Assembly (NCBI RefSeq): GCF_026162425.1
Contig: NZ_JAOBQJ010000001.1
Span: 124,001 to 188,000, forward strand
Direction of reading: 5' to 3'
DNA from: Flexivirga meconopsidis
GTDB taxonomy: Bacteria; Actinomycetota; Actinomycetes; Actinomycetales; Dermatophilaceae
Length of the DNA: 64,000 nucleotides
The notes beneath the pieces are model-generated. The model ran no database searches. It saw nothing but the letters and a program-made list of their open reading frames with translations, and had not been told where the DNA came from. This document shows, one piece after another, positions 8,901-18,331 of this stretch (position 1 is the stretch's first letter; each line of letters opens with the position of its first letter). A program made the position numbers and the translations under genes.

Positions 8901-9686
8901 ATGCAGCTTTCGGGGAGCGTCGCACTCGTCACCGGGGCCACGGGTGGCCTGGGTGCCGCGACCGCTGCTGCGGCGGCCGAGGCGGGCGCCCACCTGATCG
9001 TGCACGGACGCGATGCCGCACGTACGGCGCAGCTCGCCGCTCGACTGCACTGCGACCACGTGGTCGGTGACCTCACCGACGCTTCATCGGTGGAGTCGAT
9101 CAGCAAGCAGGCCAACGCTTTTCACGGCCGGATCGACGTGCTGATCAACAACGCGGGCATCGGCCACCACTCCCCCTTCGACCGTATGACGCAGGCCGCG
9201 ATCAACGACCTGGTCGCCACCAACCTCACCGCGCCCCTCCTGCTCACCCGCGCCGTCCTGCCCGGGATGCTGCAGCGCGGCGCCGGGCACGTCGCCTTCG
9301 TCAGCAGCATCGCCGGCCGGACCGCGGTCGCCGGGGAAGCGGTCTACTCGGCGACCAAGGCGGGGCTGGACGCCTTCGCCGACGCGCTCCGGCTGGAAGC
9401 GGCGGGCACCGGCGTCGAGGTGAGCACGCTGGTCCCGGCGGTCGTCGAGACCGGCTTCTTCGCCACCCGTGGCGTGCCCTACACCAGGTCGTCGCCGAGA
9501 CCTCGTCCGGCGAACCAGGTGGCGCAGCAACTGGTTTCGCTGATCGAGGGCGGCCAGCCGGAGCGCTTCACCGACCGCAGCCTGCGCGTGGCGCCGGTGC
9601 TGCGTGCGGCGTGGCCTGCGGCATACAACCGGTTGGCGGGGCGTTGGGGTGATCAGACGAGACTACGAGGAGGAGATCCCGAGTAG
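8901..9686 (+). CDS. Short-chain dehydrogenase/reductase
   Basis: The 261-residue classical SDR has a Rossmann nucleotide site TGATGGLG near the N-terminus and the NNAG motif (INNAGIGHH). The catalytic S-Y-K set appears as FVSSIAG and YSATKAG. It oxidises or reduces an alcohol/carbonyl with NAD(P)H; the substrate is unknown. No good ribosome site precedes the ATG, but the Rossmann fold begins eight residues later, which supports this start. Its TAG stop directly abuts the ATG of the next gene, so the two are probably coupled. Confidence 0.88.
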   Translation: MQLSGSVALVTGATGGLGAATAAAAAEAGAHLIVHGRDAARTAQLAARLHCDHVVGDLTDASSVESISKQANAFHGRIDVLINNAGIGHHSPFDRMTQAAINDLVATNLTAPLLLTRAVLPGMLQRGAGHVAFVSSIAGRTAVAGEAVYSATKAGLDAFADALRLEAAGTGVEVSTLVPAVVETGFFATRGVPYTRSSPRPRPANQVAQQLVSLIEGGQPERFTDRSLRVAPVLRAAWPAAYNRLAGRWGDQTRLRGGDPE

Positions 9687-10610
9687 ATGCTCTGGCTGGT
9701 GCTCCTGCTGGCGTGCGCGGCGGCTTTCGCCTTCGCGCTGTCCGCGATGCTCCAGCAGCGCGAGGCCGCGCGGATCAAGGACGACCATTCGCTCGGCACG
9801 GTGCACGGCTTCTCCGGTTTCCTGCGCACCCTCGTGCGCCGCCGCGTCTGGGTGGCGGGCTTCCTGATCAACAACCTCGGTTTCCTCATCCAGGCGGCCG
9901 CACTCCACCTGGGCAGCGTCGCCGTCGTGCAGCCGGTGATGGTCAGCCAGGTGCTGTTCGCGCTGCTGCTGACCGGGGTCGGCAGCCGGATGCATCCGAC
10001 CCGGCGCGACTGGGGTTACGTGCTGTGCATCTGCGCCGGGCTGATCGTGCTGCTGTCGGTGAGCGGGGCCGCCCCACTGAGTGGTGCACCCGACCGTGAC
10101 CAGGCGGCCCTGGTGCTGATCGTGATGGCGGCCTGCGTCGTCGCCCTTGTCGCGGTCGCGCGGGCCCGCTCCGGCCGCACCTCCAGCCTGCTGCTCGCGA
10201 TCGCCGCCGGCATGTGCTTCGCGGCCAGCGCCGTACTCATCAAGCTCACCACCGCCGACCTCTTCGGGCCCGGGGTGCTGCACACCGCACTCGACTGGCC
10301 CGGCTACTGCCTGGCGATCTCGACCGCGGGTGGCCTGCTGATCGAGCAGGCGGCGTTCGCGGGCGGCACGTTGCCGTGGGCGGTCGCGGCGATGAGCATC
10401 ACCAACCCGGTCGCCAGCTACCTGGCCGGGATCTTCGGCTTCCACGTCACCCCGCCGCACACGGCGGGCGCGCTCGCCGCGGTCTGCGTGACCGCGGTGC
10501 TGGTCGGCATCGGGATCAGTGGGCTCGCCCACTCCCCGCTCTCTCGGAGTGAAACCCCCCGAAAAGCACAGGTCACTCCGGCCGGCGCGCAGTCACGGGC
10601 AGCGAGCTGA
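9687..10610 (+). CDS. EamA/DMT-family membrane transporter
   Basis: The 307-residue, very hydrophobic protein has about nine to ten transmembrane helices in two related halves, as in drug/metabolite transporters. The N-terminal part, FALSAMLQQREAARI, and the sequence VQPVMVSQVLFALLL resemble the actinobacterial DMT proteins that sit next to regulators or SDRs. The start codon follows the SDR stop with no gap. It may be an efflux or magnesium/small-molecule transporter; the substrate is unknown. Confidence 0.78.
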   Translation: MLWLVLLLACAAAFAFALSAMLQQREAARIKDDHSLGTVHGFSGFLRTLVRRRVWVAGFLINNLGFLIQAAALHLGSVAVVQPVMVSQVLFALLLTGVGSRMHPTRRDWGYVLCICAGLIVLLSVSGAAPLSGAPDRDQAALVLIVMAACVVALVAVARARSGRTSSLLLAIAAGMCFAASAVLIKLTTADLFGPGVLHTALDWPGYCLAISTAGGLLIEQAAFAGGTLPWAVAAMSITNPVASYLAGIFGFHVTPPHTAGALAAVCVTAVLVGIGISGLAHSPLSRSETPRKAQVTPAGAQSRAAS

Positions 10611-10685
10611 CCGTGACCACGCGCCGGCGGAGCTCCTCTGTCCCATTTCGTCTGAGAATCACAGGTGCCGGTGTCATAGTGAAAT

Positions 10686-11351
10686 ATGCCCGCGACCGCT
10701 GCGGCCGAGCCGCATGCCCATCAGCTGCTGATCGATCGGGCGTTCCTTCGCTCTTCTACGTTACGGGCGGGACGGCTGTTGCTGGAGGCAGTCGTGGTGC
10801 CCGCCCTGATCCTGTATGCCGCGATGGCCACGGTCGGGCAGTTCTGGGGTCTGATCGGCGTGCTCGCCTGGTCGGCGCTGATCGTCGGGATCCGCTGGCG
10901 CAGCCGGGAGAGCGTGCCGCGCACGCTGCTGATGGCCGTGCTGATGCTGGTCGGACGCACCACGATCTCGCTGGCACTGTCCAGCGTCTACGTCTACCTG
11001 CTGCAACCGATCGCCGGATCGCTCTTCATGGCACTGATCTTCCTCGGCAGCGCCGCCATCGGCCGTCCGATCACCAAACACCTGGCCCGCGACTTCATCG
11101 CCCTGCCGCAGACGCTGATGCACGACCGCCGGGCGCACCGGATGTTCACCCAGGTCTGCGTGCTGTGGGGCCTGTCCCGGCTGATCGACGTCGGCATGAG
11201 CCTGGGCTTCCTGCACCTCGGCGCGCAAAGCGCGGTGCTGTCCCGGGGTGTCTTCAGCTCGTCGCTGACCGTGCTGTCGGTGCTGATCTGCACCGCATGG
11301 GGTTGGAGCAGGCTGCGTCGGATGCCCGGCTTCACGGTCGCTTTCGCCTGA
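10686..11351 (+). CDS. VC0807-like integral membrane protein
   Basis: This 221-residue membrane protein has five to six hydrophobic helices (LLEAVVVPALILYAAM, LIGVLAWSALIVGIRW, LLMAVLMLVGRTTISLAL and others). The layout resembles the VC0807/DUF3159-like proteins, whose function is unknown. It lies 22 bp upstream of the PAP2-WS/DGAT fusion in the same direction, so a link to lipid metabolism is possible but unproven. Confidence 0.65.
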   Translation: MPATAAAEPHAHQLLIDRAFLRSSTLRAGRLLLEAVVVPALILYAAMATVGQFWGLIGVLAWSALIVGIRWRSRESVPRTLLMAVLMLVGRTTISLALSSVYVYLLQPIAGSLFMALIFLGSAAIGRPITKHLARDFIALPQTLMHDRRAHRMFTQVCVLWGLSRLIDVGMSLGFLHLGAQSAVLSRGVFSSSLTVLSVLICTAWGWSRLRRMPGFTVAFA

Positions 11352-11373
11352 GGTTGCCGGCGGGGGTAGCCCG

Positions 11374-13380
11374 GTGAGCGCCACCCACTCGCACCGCCCG
11401 CATCTGCACCTGCCGCGGCTGCGGTTTCCCGCCATACCCGCTGCGAAGCGGCCGAAGCTGCTGGGCGAATTCCTCATCGGCGCAGCACTTTTCGCGGTCT
11501 ATCTCCTGGTCGACGCGTGGCGCGGCCCGGGGCGCACCGCGACCGCGCGGCACAACGCCGCCCACCTGATCGACCTCGAGCAGTGGCTGCACCTCGACAT
11601 CGAGCGCTCGCTGAACGACTGGCTGTCCGCCCGGCCGGGCCTGATGACCGCGGCCAACTACGAATACGCGACGACCTACCTGATCAGCGCGGCGCTGCTG
11701 CTGGTGATCAGCTACCTGTGGGCCCCGCAGGTCTACCGGCAGGCGCGCAACTCGTTCGTGCTGCTCAATCTGCTGGCGTTCGCGGTGTTTGCGGCATACC
11801 CGCTGATGCCGCCGCGAATGATGCCCGGATTCGTCGACACGGTGGCGAGTGGCGGCACCGTCGGCTCGTGGGGTTCGCCGGTGGTGGCCGGGGCCAACCA
11901 GCTCGCCGCGATGCCGTCCCTGCACATGGCGTGGGCCTTGTGGGTGAGCGTCATGCTGGCCCGTATGTCGCAGCGGCGCTGGCTGCAGGTGGCGAGCGCG
12001 GTGCACGTGCTGCTGACCCTGTATGTCGTGCTCGCCACCGCCAACCACTACCTGCTCGACGCGGTGGGCGCGGTCGTGGTCGTCGGGGTCGGGGTCGGTG
12101 CGGCCGCCTGGCTGATGCGCGGGTCGGGCTCGAGGCTGCCGACCGCCGACGCGTTCTTCCTCGACATCGAAACGCCCGGCAACGGGCAGAATGTCGGCGG
12201 GCTGGTGCTGCTCACCGGTGCACCGACGTATGACGAGATCCGCGACCTGCTCGATCAGCACCTGGCCGACCTGCCGCACTTCACCGACCGGCTGGCGCCG
12301 GGCGGCGGCTCCGCCCGGTGGGAGGCGGCCGGTCCGATCGACTGGTCGTGGCATCTGGCCGAGGTGGACCTGCCGGGCGGGGCGGGCATCGCTGGATCGG
12401 AGCTGGCCGCGTTGGACGAGCTCATCGGCCGGCTGACGACCGACGAGCTGCCGCAGGATCGGCCGCTGTGGCGCGCCTGGCTGGTGCGCGGGGTCGGCGA
12501 CAAGACCGCGTTCTGCATCGTGATGCACCACTGCATGGCAGACGGCGTCGGTGCGGTCGCCAAGCTGCTCTGCCTGCTGGAGCCGCGCTATGAGCTGCCG
12601 GTGCCCGACCGTAAGGCGCCGGGTGCGCTGCAGCGCGGCGCCGGTGTTGTCGCCGGGCTCGCTCAGCTGGCTACCGACGGGAAACCGGCCGCGGTGCTCC
12701 CGCCGGGTGGCGCGACCCGCGGCTTGGCGACCACCGAGGTGTCGCTCGCCGCGGTGCGGGCCGCCGCCCGGTCGCGCGGGATGAAGGTGACCGAGCTGCT
12801 GCTGGCCGCGACCGGCAGTGCGGTGGCCGGTGTCGAGCCGGGGCTGGCCTCCCGCTGCGGCGGGCAGTTGCGGGTGTCGGTGCCGATGATGCTGCGCGCG
12901 CCGGGCTCGGGCGACGAGGACGGCAACCTGACCGCCGCGGTGCTGCTGGACAGCCCCGCCCGCAACGCGTCCGTCGACGAGCTGCGCGATGAGGTATGCC
13001 GCCAGGCAGCACCGCTGCGGTCCCCGACCCGGGCGCTGGCTTCTCGCTGGGTGATGGCGAGTGCGCTGCGTGCCGTCCCGCGGACGGGGCGTCGGGCATT
13101 TGCCCGAAATGTCTACGGCCCCAAGTATTTTCAGGCGATCGTGTCCAACATGCCGGGTCCGGACCGGTCGTTCACAATGGTCGGTTGCCCGGTCAGCCGG
13201 GTGCTGCCGATCCTGCCGCCGGCCCCCGGCATACCGCTGACCATCGGGGCGCTCAGCTGGGACGGCCGCCTCGGGGTCACGGTCGTCACCGATGCGTCCG
13301 TGCTGGATGCGCGTGCGGTGGTGGAGCGGCTGGAGGCGCGGTTGCTGGAGCCGTCCGGAGTGGTCCGGCAGGACGTCTGA
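11374..13380 (+). CDS. PAP2-type phosphatase fused to wax ester synthase/diacylglycerol acyltransferase
   Basis: One 668-residue frame holds two enzymes. Residues about 25-250 form a six-helix PAP2_3-like domain with PSLHMAW (His184) and ANHYLLDAVGA (His225, Asp229), the catalytic pattern of this phosphatase/inositol-phosphotransferase group. Residues about 260-660 form a WS/DGAT domain with the HHxxxDG active site (His385-His386, Asp390, Gly391) and the C-terminal SNMPGPDRS motif. Phosphatidate dephosphorylation followed by acylation of diacylglycerol would give triacylglycerol, so a fused lipid-storage enzyme is an attractive inference. The N-terminal domain could instead act on another phospholipid. 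Confidence 0.88.
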   Translation: MSATHSHRPHLHLPRLRFPAIPAAKRPKLLGEFLIGAALFAVYLLVDAWRGPGRTATARHNAAHLIDLEQWLHLDIERSLNDWLSARPGLMTAANYEYATTYLISAALLLVISYLWAPQVYRQARNSFVLLNLLAFAVFAAYPLMPPRMMPGFVDTVASGGTVGSWGSPVVAGANQLAAMPSLHMAWALWVSVMLARMSQRRWLQVASAVHVLLTLYVVLATANHYLLDAVGAVVVVGVGVGAAAWLMRGSGSRLPTADAFFLDIETPGNGQNVGGLVLLTGAPTYDEIRDLLDQHLADLPHFTDRLAPGGGSARWEAAGPIDWSWHLAEVDLPGGAGIAGSELAALDELIGRLTTDELPQDRPLWRAWLVRGVGDKTAFCIVMHHCMADGVGAVAKLLCLLEPRYELPVPDRKAPGALQRGAGVVAGLAQLATDGKPAAVLPPGGATRGLATTEVSLAAVRAAARSRGMKVTELLLAATGSAVAGVEPGLASRCGGQLRVSVPMMLRAPGSGDEDGNLTAAVLLDSPARNASVDELRDEVCRQAAPLRSPTRALASRWVMASALRAVPRTGRRAFARNVYGPKYFQAIVSNMPGPDRSFTMVGCPVSRVLPILPPAPGIPLTIGALSWDGRLGVTVVTDASVLDARAVVERLEARLLEPSGVVRQDV

Positions 13381-13396
13381 CTCCGGTCGCCGGGCG

Positions 13397-14242
13397 TTAC
13401 TGACTGCCCGGTCCCGCTTGGGGGATGGAACGGAGTAGCGCAAGTCGTGTCGCACTTGAGCTTCTGCTCTCGGCGCTATAGACCACAAGCTCCTGGCCCG
13501 GAGCGGAGTTGACCGAGAACGTCTCGTACGACAGCACGAGACGACCGACCTGTGGATGCTGGAGAGTCTTGACGTCTTGGGATTTTCCACGCACTGACTG
13601 CCGAGACCACAGTTGCTCAAAGGCCTGGCTCTGATCGATCAGTTCATCGATGACGCCACGAACCCGGCTGTCATGCGGGTGTTGACCGGCCGCCTTGCGC
13701 AGATTGGCTACGGATGTCTCGCACGCCCGGTCGTACTCGACGTAGAACTCGGGAGCTGCGGGATCGAGAAAGGTCATTCGGGCGATGTTGTCCGTTATCT
13801 CAAACCCGCTATACAACGCTTCGGCCAACGGGTTGCGAGCAAGGACGTCCAGGCCTCGCGTTACGACCATCGCAGGGTGCTCGGACCAACCGTCGAGCAG
13901 GACGCGCAGGCTGGGCGCCAGCGACGTCGACCGGACATCCTGAGACTGCCTGACGGATGCACCCGATAAAACGAAGAGATGGGCCGTCTCCTCCTCGTCC
14001 AGGCGCAGGGTTTCGGCCAGCGCTCGCAACACCTGAGGAGACGGGTTGAGTTCACGACCCTGCTCAAGCTTGGTGTAGTAGTCAACCGAAACTCCGGCTA
14101 CAACGGCGACCTCCGCGCGGCGCAGACCTGGGACACGACGTGCACCGGTGGACACCAACGAATGCTCTTCGGGAGACACCGCGCCCCGCTTCGCGCGCAG
14201 GAAGAGCCCAAGCTCCGAAGTCTTCAGCCCCATTCCTGCCAC
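13397..14242 (-). CDS. XRE-family regulator with MmyB-like ligand domain
   Basis: The 281-residue protein has an N-terminal helix-turn-helix (LGLFLRAKRGAVSPEE...VPGLRRAEVAVVAGVSVDYYTKLEQGR) and a C-terminal PAS-like MmyB domain (VLARNPLAEALYSGF...LDPAAPEFYVEYD). This architecture is common in Actinobacteria, where such genes often lie divergently next to an SDR. Here it is divergent from two SDR genes and probably regulates them. The frame begins at a GTG at 14242; the ATG at 14233 is an alternative. Confidence 0.9.
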   Translation of the reverse strand: MAGMGLKTSELGLFLRAKRGAVSPEEHSLVSTGARRVPGLRRAEVAVVAGVSVDYYTKLEQGRELNPSPQVLRALAETLRLDEEETAHLFVLSGASVRQSQDVRSTSLAPSLRVLLDGWSEHPAMVVTRGLDVLARNPLAEALYSGFEITDNIARMTFLDPAAPEFYVEYDRACETSVANLRKAAGQHPHDSRVRGVIDELIDQSQAFEQLWSRQSVRGKSQDVKTLQHPQVGRLVLSYETFSVNSAPGQELVVYSAESRSSSATRLALLRSIPQAGPGSQ

Positions 14243-14388
14243 GGTACGCCGGCAGCATTTCCTTCCCTCAGCACCCTATGGGGGGTGTGAGACAACCAGC
14301 CGCGCCGCGCTCTCCCTCGTCGATGCCGACCATCCGATGCTGGTCACGCGCAGAAGGCTGCGCCGCGACAACTGGCGGAAGGTGGGAC

Positions 14389-15177
14389 ATGTCGAAACAG
14401 ACCCAGGAGCGAGACCGCAACAGAATCAGTCGGGACGAAGACCTCGCCGATCGCGTGGTCCTTGTCACTGGCGCAGCGGGCGGAATCGGTAGGGCGGTTG
14501 TGCAGGGTGCGCTCCGTCGTGGCGCACGCGCGGTCGTCCAGGATCTGTCTCCCTCCGTCACTGAGCTGGAAGCAGAGCACCCCGGACGCGTCGTAAGCGT
14601 CGTCGGCGACGCGGCCGACGAAGCGGTGGCGGTGAAATCCGTCGCTGCGGCACGCAGCCAATTCGGCCGACTCGACGTGCTTGTCTCGAATGCGGGGACG
14701 ACGCTCAACAAGCCGCTGACCGCTACCAGTGCAGAGGAGTGGGACCGCGTCATGCGCGTCAACGTGCGCAGCGCGTTCCTGCTGACGAGGGAAGCGTTCA
14801 AGATCATGGAACAAGACGGCGGCGGAAACATCGTCTACGTCGGCAGCTTCACCTCGACGGTCGCCCTGGCCGAAGGGTCGGCGTACACCGCATCCAAGGG
14901 GGCGCTCAGCCAACTCATGAAGGTCGCGGCAGTCGAAGGGGCACGCCTCGGGATCCGGGCGAACGCCATCGCCCCCGGGGTAGTGGACACGGGGTTCCTC
15001 AACCACATCCGTCCCGACGGACAGGAGTACTTGCGTTCGTTCGGTGCAGCACACCCGTTGGGCCGGATCGCGCAACCATCCGAGATCGCCGACGCCGTCC
15101 TCTACCTCGCCGGCGACGAGAGCAGCTTCGTGACCGGCGCCCTCCTGGCCGTCGACGGCGGCTACACCGCACTCTGA
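14389..15177 (+). CDS. Short-chain dehydrogenase/reductase
   Basis: The 262-residue SDR carries TGAAGGIGRAV for nucleotide binding, SNAG in the NNAG position, and a YTASKGA catalytic motif. Its C-terminus is the common DESSFVTGALLAVDGG. I chose the ATG at 14389 (MSKQTQERD) because it follows a GGTGGG ribosome-like site, and upstream residues in the longer frame are not family-like. It is divergent from the XRE regulator and 37 bp before a second SDR, suggesting a small inducible unit. The substrate is unknown. Confidence 0.88.
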   Translation: MSKQTQERDRNRISRDEDLADRVVLVTGAAGGIGRAVVQGALRRGARAVVQDLSPSVTELEAEHPGRVVSVVGDAADEAVAVKSVAAARSQFGRLDVLVSNAGTTLNKPLTATSAEEWDRVMRVNVRSAFLLTREAFKIMEQDGGGNIVYVGSFTSTVALAEGSAYTASKGALSQLMKVAAVEGARLGIRANAIAPGVVDTGFLNHIRPDGQEYLRSFGAAHPLGRIAQPSEIADAVLYLAGDESSFVTGALLAVDGGYTAL

Positions 15178-15214
15178 CCATCCGACAATCTCGCAAGTGG
15201 CGAAGGAAAACACT

Positions 15215-15967
15215 ATGAACCGCCTCAGCGGCAAGAGGGCACTCATCACCGGTGCAACCGGAGGCATCGGCTCCGCCACGGCGAGCCAGTTCGCGATGGA
15301 GGGGGCGGCGGTGCTGGTGACCGACCACGACCGCGAACGCGTCGATGCACTCGTCGAGACCCTGGCTGCCGATGGCCTCGACGTCGACGGGGCGGCCCTT
15401 GATGTCACCGATCCCGCGCAATGGGAGAGAGCGGTCGCTCAGGCGGTAAGCGCCTTCGGTGGCCTCGACACGCTGATCAACGTCGCCGGGATCGTGGCGT
15501 GGGAAGGCATCGAGACCACTGAGCAGACCGACTGGGATCGCGTAGTGGCGGTCAATCTGACCGGTACCTGGCTGGGGATGAAGGCGGCGATGCCCGCACT
15601 CCTGACGTCCGACACAGCCAGCATCGTCAATACCTCATCGGTCCTGGGCATCATCGGCGGCGGCGGTGCCGCCGCGTACCACGCCACAAAGGGCGCAGTG
15701 CGACTGCTGAGCAAGACCGCCGCCGTGGAGTATGCCGAGCGCGGCGTCCGGGTGAACTCTGTGCACCCTGGCGTGATTTCGACACCGATGATTTCCGAGA
15801 TCCTGCAAGCCGAGGGTGACCAGCAAGCAGACATCCAACGCACCCCGATGAAGCGCGCCGGAAGTGCTGAGGAAGTCGCCGCCGGCATCGTCTATCTCGC
15901 CTCCGACGAGTCGTCATTCATGACCGGCGCCGAACTGGTCATCGACGGTGGCCTCACCGCTCATTGA
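15215..15967 (+). CDS. Short-chain dehydrogenase/reductase
   Basis: The 250-residue SDR has TGATGGIGSAT, INVAGIVAWEG, NTSSVLG and YHATKGA, and ends with SFMTGAELVIDGGLTAH. The overall pattern is closest to glucose 1-dehydrogenase/3-oxoacyl-reductase-like SDRs, but the substrate cannot be assigned. A GAAGGA site lies seven to eight bases before the ATG at 15215, so I prefer that to the GTG at 15197. It shares only the family motifs with the upstream SDR and probably belongs to the same transcript. Confidence 0.9.
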   Translation: MNRLSGKRALITGATGGIGSATASQFAMEGAAVLVTDHDRERVDALVETLAADGLDVDGAALDVTDPAQWERAVAQAVSAFGGLDTLINVAGIVAWEGIETTEQTDWDRVVAVNLTGTWLGMKAAMPALLTSDTASIVNTSSVLGIIGGGGAAAYHATKGAVRLLSKTAAVEYAERGVRVNSVHPGVISTPMISEILQAEGDQQADIQRTPMKRAGSAEEVAAGIVYLASDESSFMTGAELVIDGGLTAH

Positions 15968-16055
15968 CAAGCCGGTTCCATGAACGACCTGCTTTGCGGG
16001 TGCCGGATCGGCCGTGTCAATTGGGGATCCGTCTGCCGCGACGGCGCACCCGCCC

Positions 16056-16295
16056 CTAACGTTCGCGGCGTCGGGACTCCCACAGCCTGAGACCGCCGAT
16101 CACCACGAGCCACAACACGAACCAGATGGCGCCCCTGGTCAGTGATGCCGACCAGCTGTCGCGAAACAAGAACCTGCTCAGCAGCGTAACTACTCCGAAC
16201 ACCCACACCAGCTGTATCCCGAAGGCTCGCCACGAACTCCCGTACATAGCCAGGACACGGTGCGGGTTGCCACTGCGATCGGTGTGCACTCTCAC
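16056..16295 (-). CDS. Small two-helix membrane protein
   Basis: The 79-residue protein has two hydrophobic segments (FGIQLVWVFGVVTLLSRFLF and AIWFVLWLVVIGGLRLW) and a basic tail ESRRRER. A shorter form could start at the ATG at 16247 (MYGSSWRAFG). No family is recognised. It lies alone between the SDR pair and the HNH gene, on the opposite strand. Confidence 0.6.
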   Translation of the reverse strand: MRVHTDRSGNPHRVLAMYGSSWRAFGIQLVWVFGVVTLLSRFLFRDSWSASLTRGAIWFVLWLVVIGGLRLWESRRRER

Positions 16296-16439
16296 GATCC
16301 TATGGGTCGCGGGCGATCATCCGTGACCGCTCGACGCCACGGAGATCAGAACTTCGTACGGAGGACGTGGGTTGTCGGTGGTCGACGTTATGATGATCAC
16401 AACGACGAAAACCACTGCGGCGGAAGGAGATTCGAGCCT

Positions 16440-17834
16440 ATGTCTCTCGATTCTGCCCTGCCGCTGCCGGAACGTCCGGACGTGCCGCAGGGTGGTGCGC
16501 GGGTGCCGGTTGAGCCGGGTCGTGGACCGGTCGTGCTGGAGCGGGTGCGGGAGCTTGCGGCGTTGCTGGATGAGGTGCCGGACGTCGTCCATCAGCTCGG
16601 CGACGCGCAGGTGGAGTCGTTGACGCAAGTGTTGTTGCGCCTGCATGGGCGGTCGGCGCAGGTTGCTGCGGTGGTCACCGCGGATGCGGTGGACCGGGGC
16701 ACTGTCGCGGGCTCGACGGCGGCGAACACCACCCAGTGGGTGGCCCGTCACGCCGCGGCGGCTGGGGTGCCGGTCGAACCGGTGGAGGCGAAGTCGATCG
16801 CGGTGGTTGCGGAGGCGTGCCGGGAACCGAAGAACGCGGTGATCGCGGCAGCAGTCCGGCAAGGCACCTGCACGGTGAGCACGGCGCGGGCTGCGTTGAC
16901 CAACGCGGACAAGGTCGCGCCGGTGGTGCCGTTCGCGGATCGGGGTGAGGTGTTGTCGTGGTTCCTGCAACTGGACCCGGCCCTGGGTGTGCGTGGTGTG
17001 CAGGCGTTGACCCGGAAAATCCTGGCGACCTACGCATCGGAGGCGTTGTCGGCGCAGGACGCGAAACTCGAGCAGGTCGAAACGTTGACCTGGGGTACGA
17101 CCGCGACCGGGATGACGCGGTTGGTGGCGGAGTTGGCGCCGGCGAATGCTGCGGTGGTGAAGGCGGCGATCACCGCCGGCTCCGCGCCTCGACCTGCCAG
17201 TCCGGGCGGGACCGACGGCTCCACTCCCGCCGAACCGGGCGACACGTCCGGCACGGCCGATGCGAGCGCGACCGTGCGGGATGACCGCACCCCGGGCAAA
17301 CGCCGCGCGGACGCGTTGGTCGAGTTGGTGACTGCGGGTGCGAAAGTCGCTGCCGGTGAGGTGGCGCCGGTCGGGTCGGCGGCAACGGTCCTGCTGACGA
17401 TGAACCTGGCCGCGTTGACCGAGGGGATCGGTGGGGCGACCACCCCGGCCGGTGACGTGCTCGATGCGGGCGCGGCCCGGCGGGCCGCGTGTGATGCGGA
17501 GCTGATCCCGGCGGTGTTGGGTGGGCCGAGTCAGCCGTTGGATGTGGGTAGGCGAGAACGCCTGGTCACCAAGGGGTTACGCGCGGCCGTGCTGATACGT
17601 GATGGCGGGTGCACCTTCCCCGGCTGCGATCGGCCGCCGGGTTTCTGCGAAGTCCATCATGTGACGCCGTGGTGGGCCGGCGGCACCACCAGCCTGACCA
17701 ACTCCGCCATGCTCTGCTGCCGACATCACCAGGAAGTCCACCGCCGAGGGTTCACCGCACAAGTGCGCCCCGACGGTGTGACCTGGGACCTGATCCCCGG
17801 GCGCATGCCCGGCCGCAACCGGGCGGCCGCGTGA
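16440..17834 (+). CDS. DUF222 / HNH endonuclease-domain protein (13E12 type)
   Basis: The 464-residue protein belongs to the DUF222-HNH family, which is multicopy in many Actinobacteria and includes the 13E12 repeat proteins of mycobacteria. An N-terminal DUF222 helical region (ERVRELAALLDEVPDVVHQL) is followed by an acidic Gly/Thr/Pro linker. A C-terminal HNH nuclease module carries CTFPGCDRPPGFCEVHHVTPWW and CCRHHQEVHRRG. The family may be mobile or selfish, but no repeats flank this copy. The ATG at 16440 is chosen; the open frame upstream lacks domain features. Confidence 0.9.
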   Translation: MSLDSALPLPERPDVPQGGARVPVEPGRGPVVLERVRELAALLDEVPDVVHQLGDAQVESLTQVLLRLHGRSAQVAAVVTADAVDRGTVAGSTAANTTQWVARHAAAAGVPVEPVEAKSIAVVAEACREPKNAVIAAAVRQGTCTVSTARAALTNADKVAPVVPFADRGEVLSWFLQLDPALGVRGVQALTRKILATYASEALSAQDAKLEQVETLTWGTTATGMTRLVAELAPANAAVVKAAITAGSAPRPASPGGTDGSTPAEPGDTSGTADASATVRDDRTPGKRRADALVELVTAGAKVAAGEVAPVGSAATVLLTMNLAALTEGIGGATTPAGDVLDAGAARRAACDAELIPAVLGGPSQPLDVGRRERLVTKGLRAAVLIRDGGCTFPGCDRPPGFCEVHHVTPWWAGGTTSLTNSAMLCCRHHQEVHRRGFTAQVRPDGVTWDLIPGRMPGRNRAAA

Positions 17835-18288
17835 TCGCGACCGGGCAGCCGCTCCGCGAAGTGGGGGTGGCACGCGACGACGTCATACCTGGGCACTGGC
17901 TGCTCACTCTCGCCCCGGTGCGGCAGCTGATCGACGCCGGCCTCGAGTTCGGCCAGGCGACGGTGCTCGTCGGCGAGAACGGCAGCGGCAAGTCGACGTT
18001 GATCGAGGCCATCGCGATGGCCTATGGGATGAACGGTGAGGGCGGCTCGACCGGCGCCACGCACAGCACCTGGCGCAGCGAGTCACCGTTGCACGACTGG
18101 CTTCGGCTGGTGCGCGGAGCCGGCGCGTCGCGGTGGGGTTACTTCGTGCGCGCCGAGACAATGCACGGAAGGTGCTCGAACTCGATGACAACGGCTTCCA
18201 TCCGAGAGCGTGGGAGCAACTCGACGTCGTCCAGCACTACCGCAGATTCTGTGAGGCACCCGAACGCTACCTGCGACACCTGCGCTGA
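17831..18288 (+). pseudogene. Internally deleted AAA-type ATPase gene
   Basis: From a GTG at 17831 (overlapping the HNH stop by 4 bp) about 115 residues read as the N-half of a stand-alone AAA ATPase. The Walker A motif is VLVGENGSGKSTLIEAIA and the stretch ends RWGYFVRAETMH. The conserved middle part (signature and Walker B) is missing. In another frame, the bases after about 18170 encode a clear C-terminus, KVLELDDNGFHPRAWEQLDV to APERYLRHLR and a stop at 18286. An out-of-frame internal deletion of roughly 100 codons explains this. No intact copy is in the window. Confidence 0.75.
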
Positions 18289-18331
18289 GTTGTCCTCCCG
18301 CGAGTGCGCGCCGTCATACCCCTAGACCGGG

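Noticed and set aside
11332-13620. A 762-residue minus-strand frame opposite the PAP2-WS/DGAT gene
   Set aside because: Composition is typical of an antisense shadow and no motif is visible.
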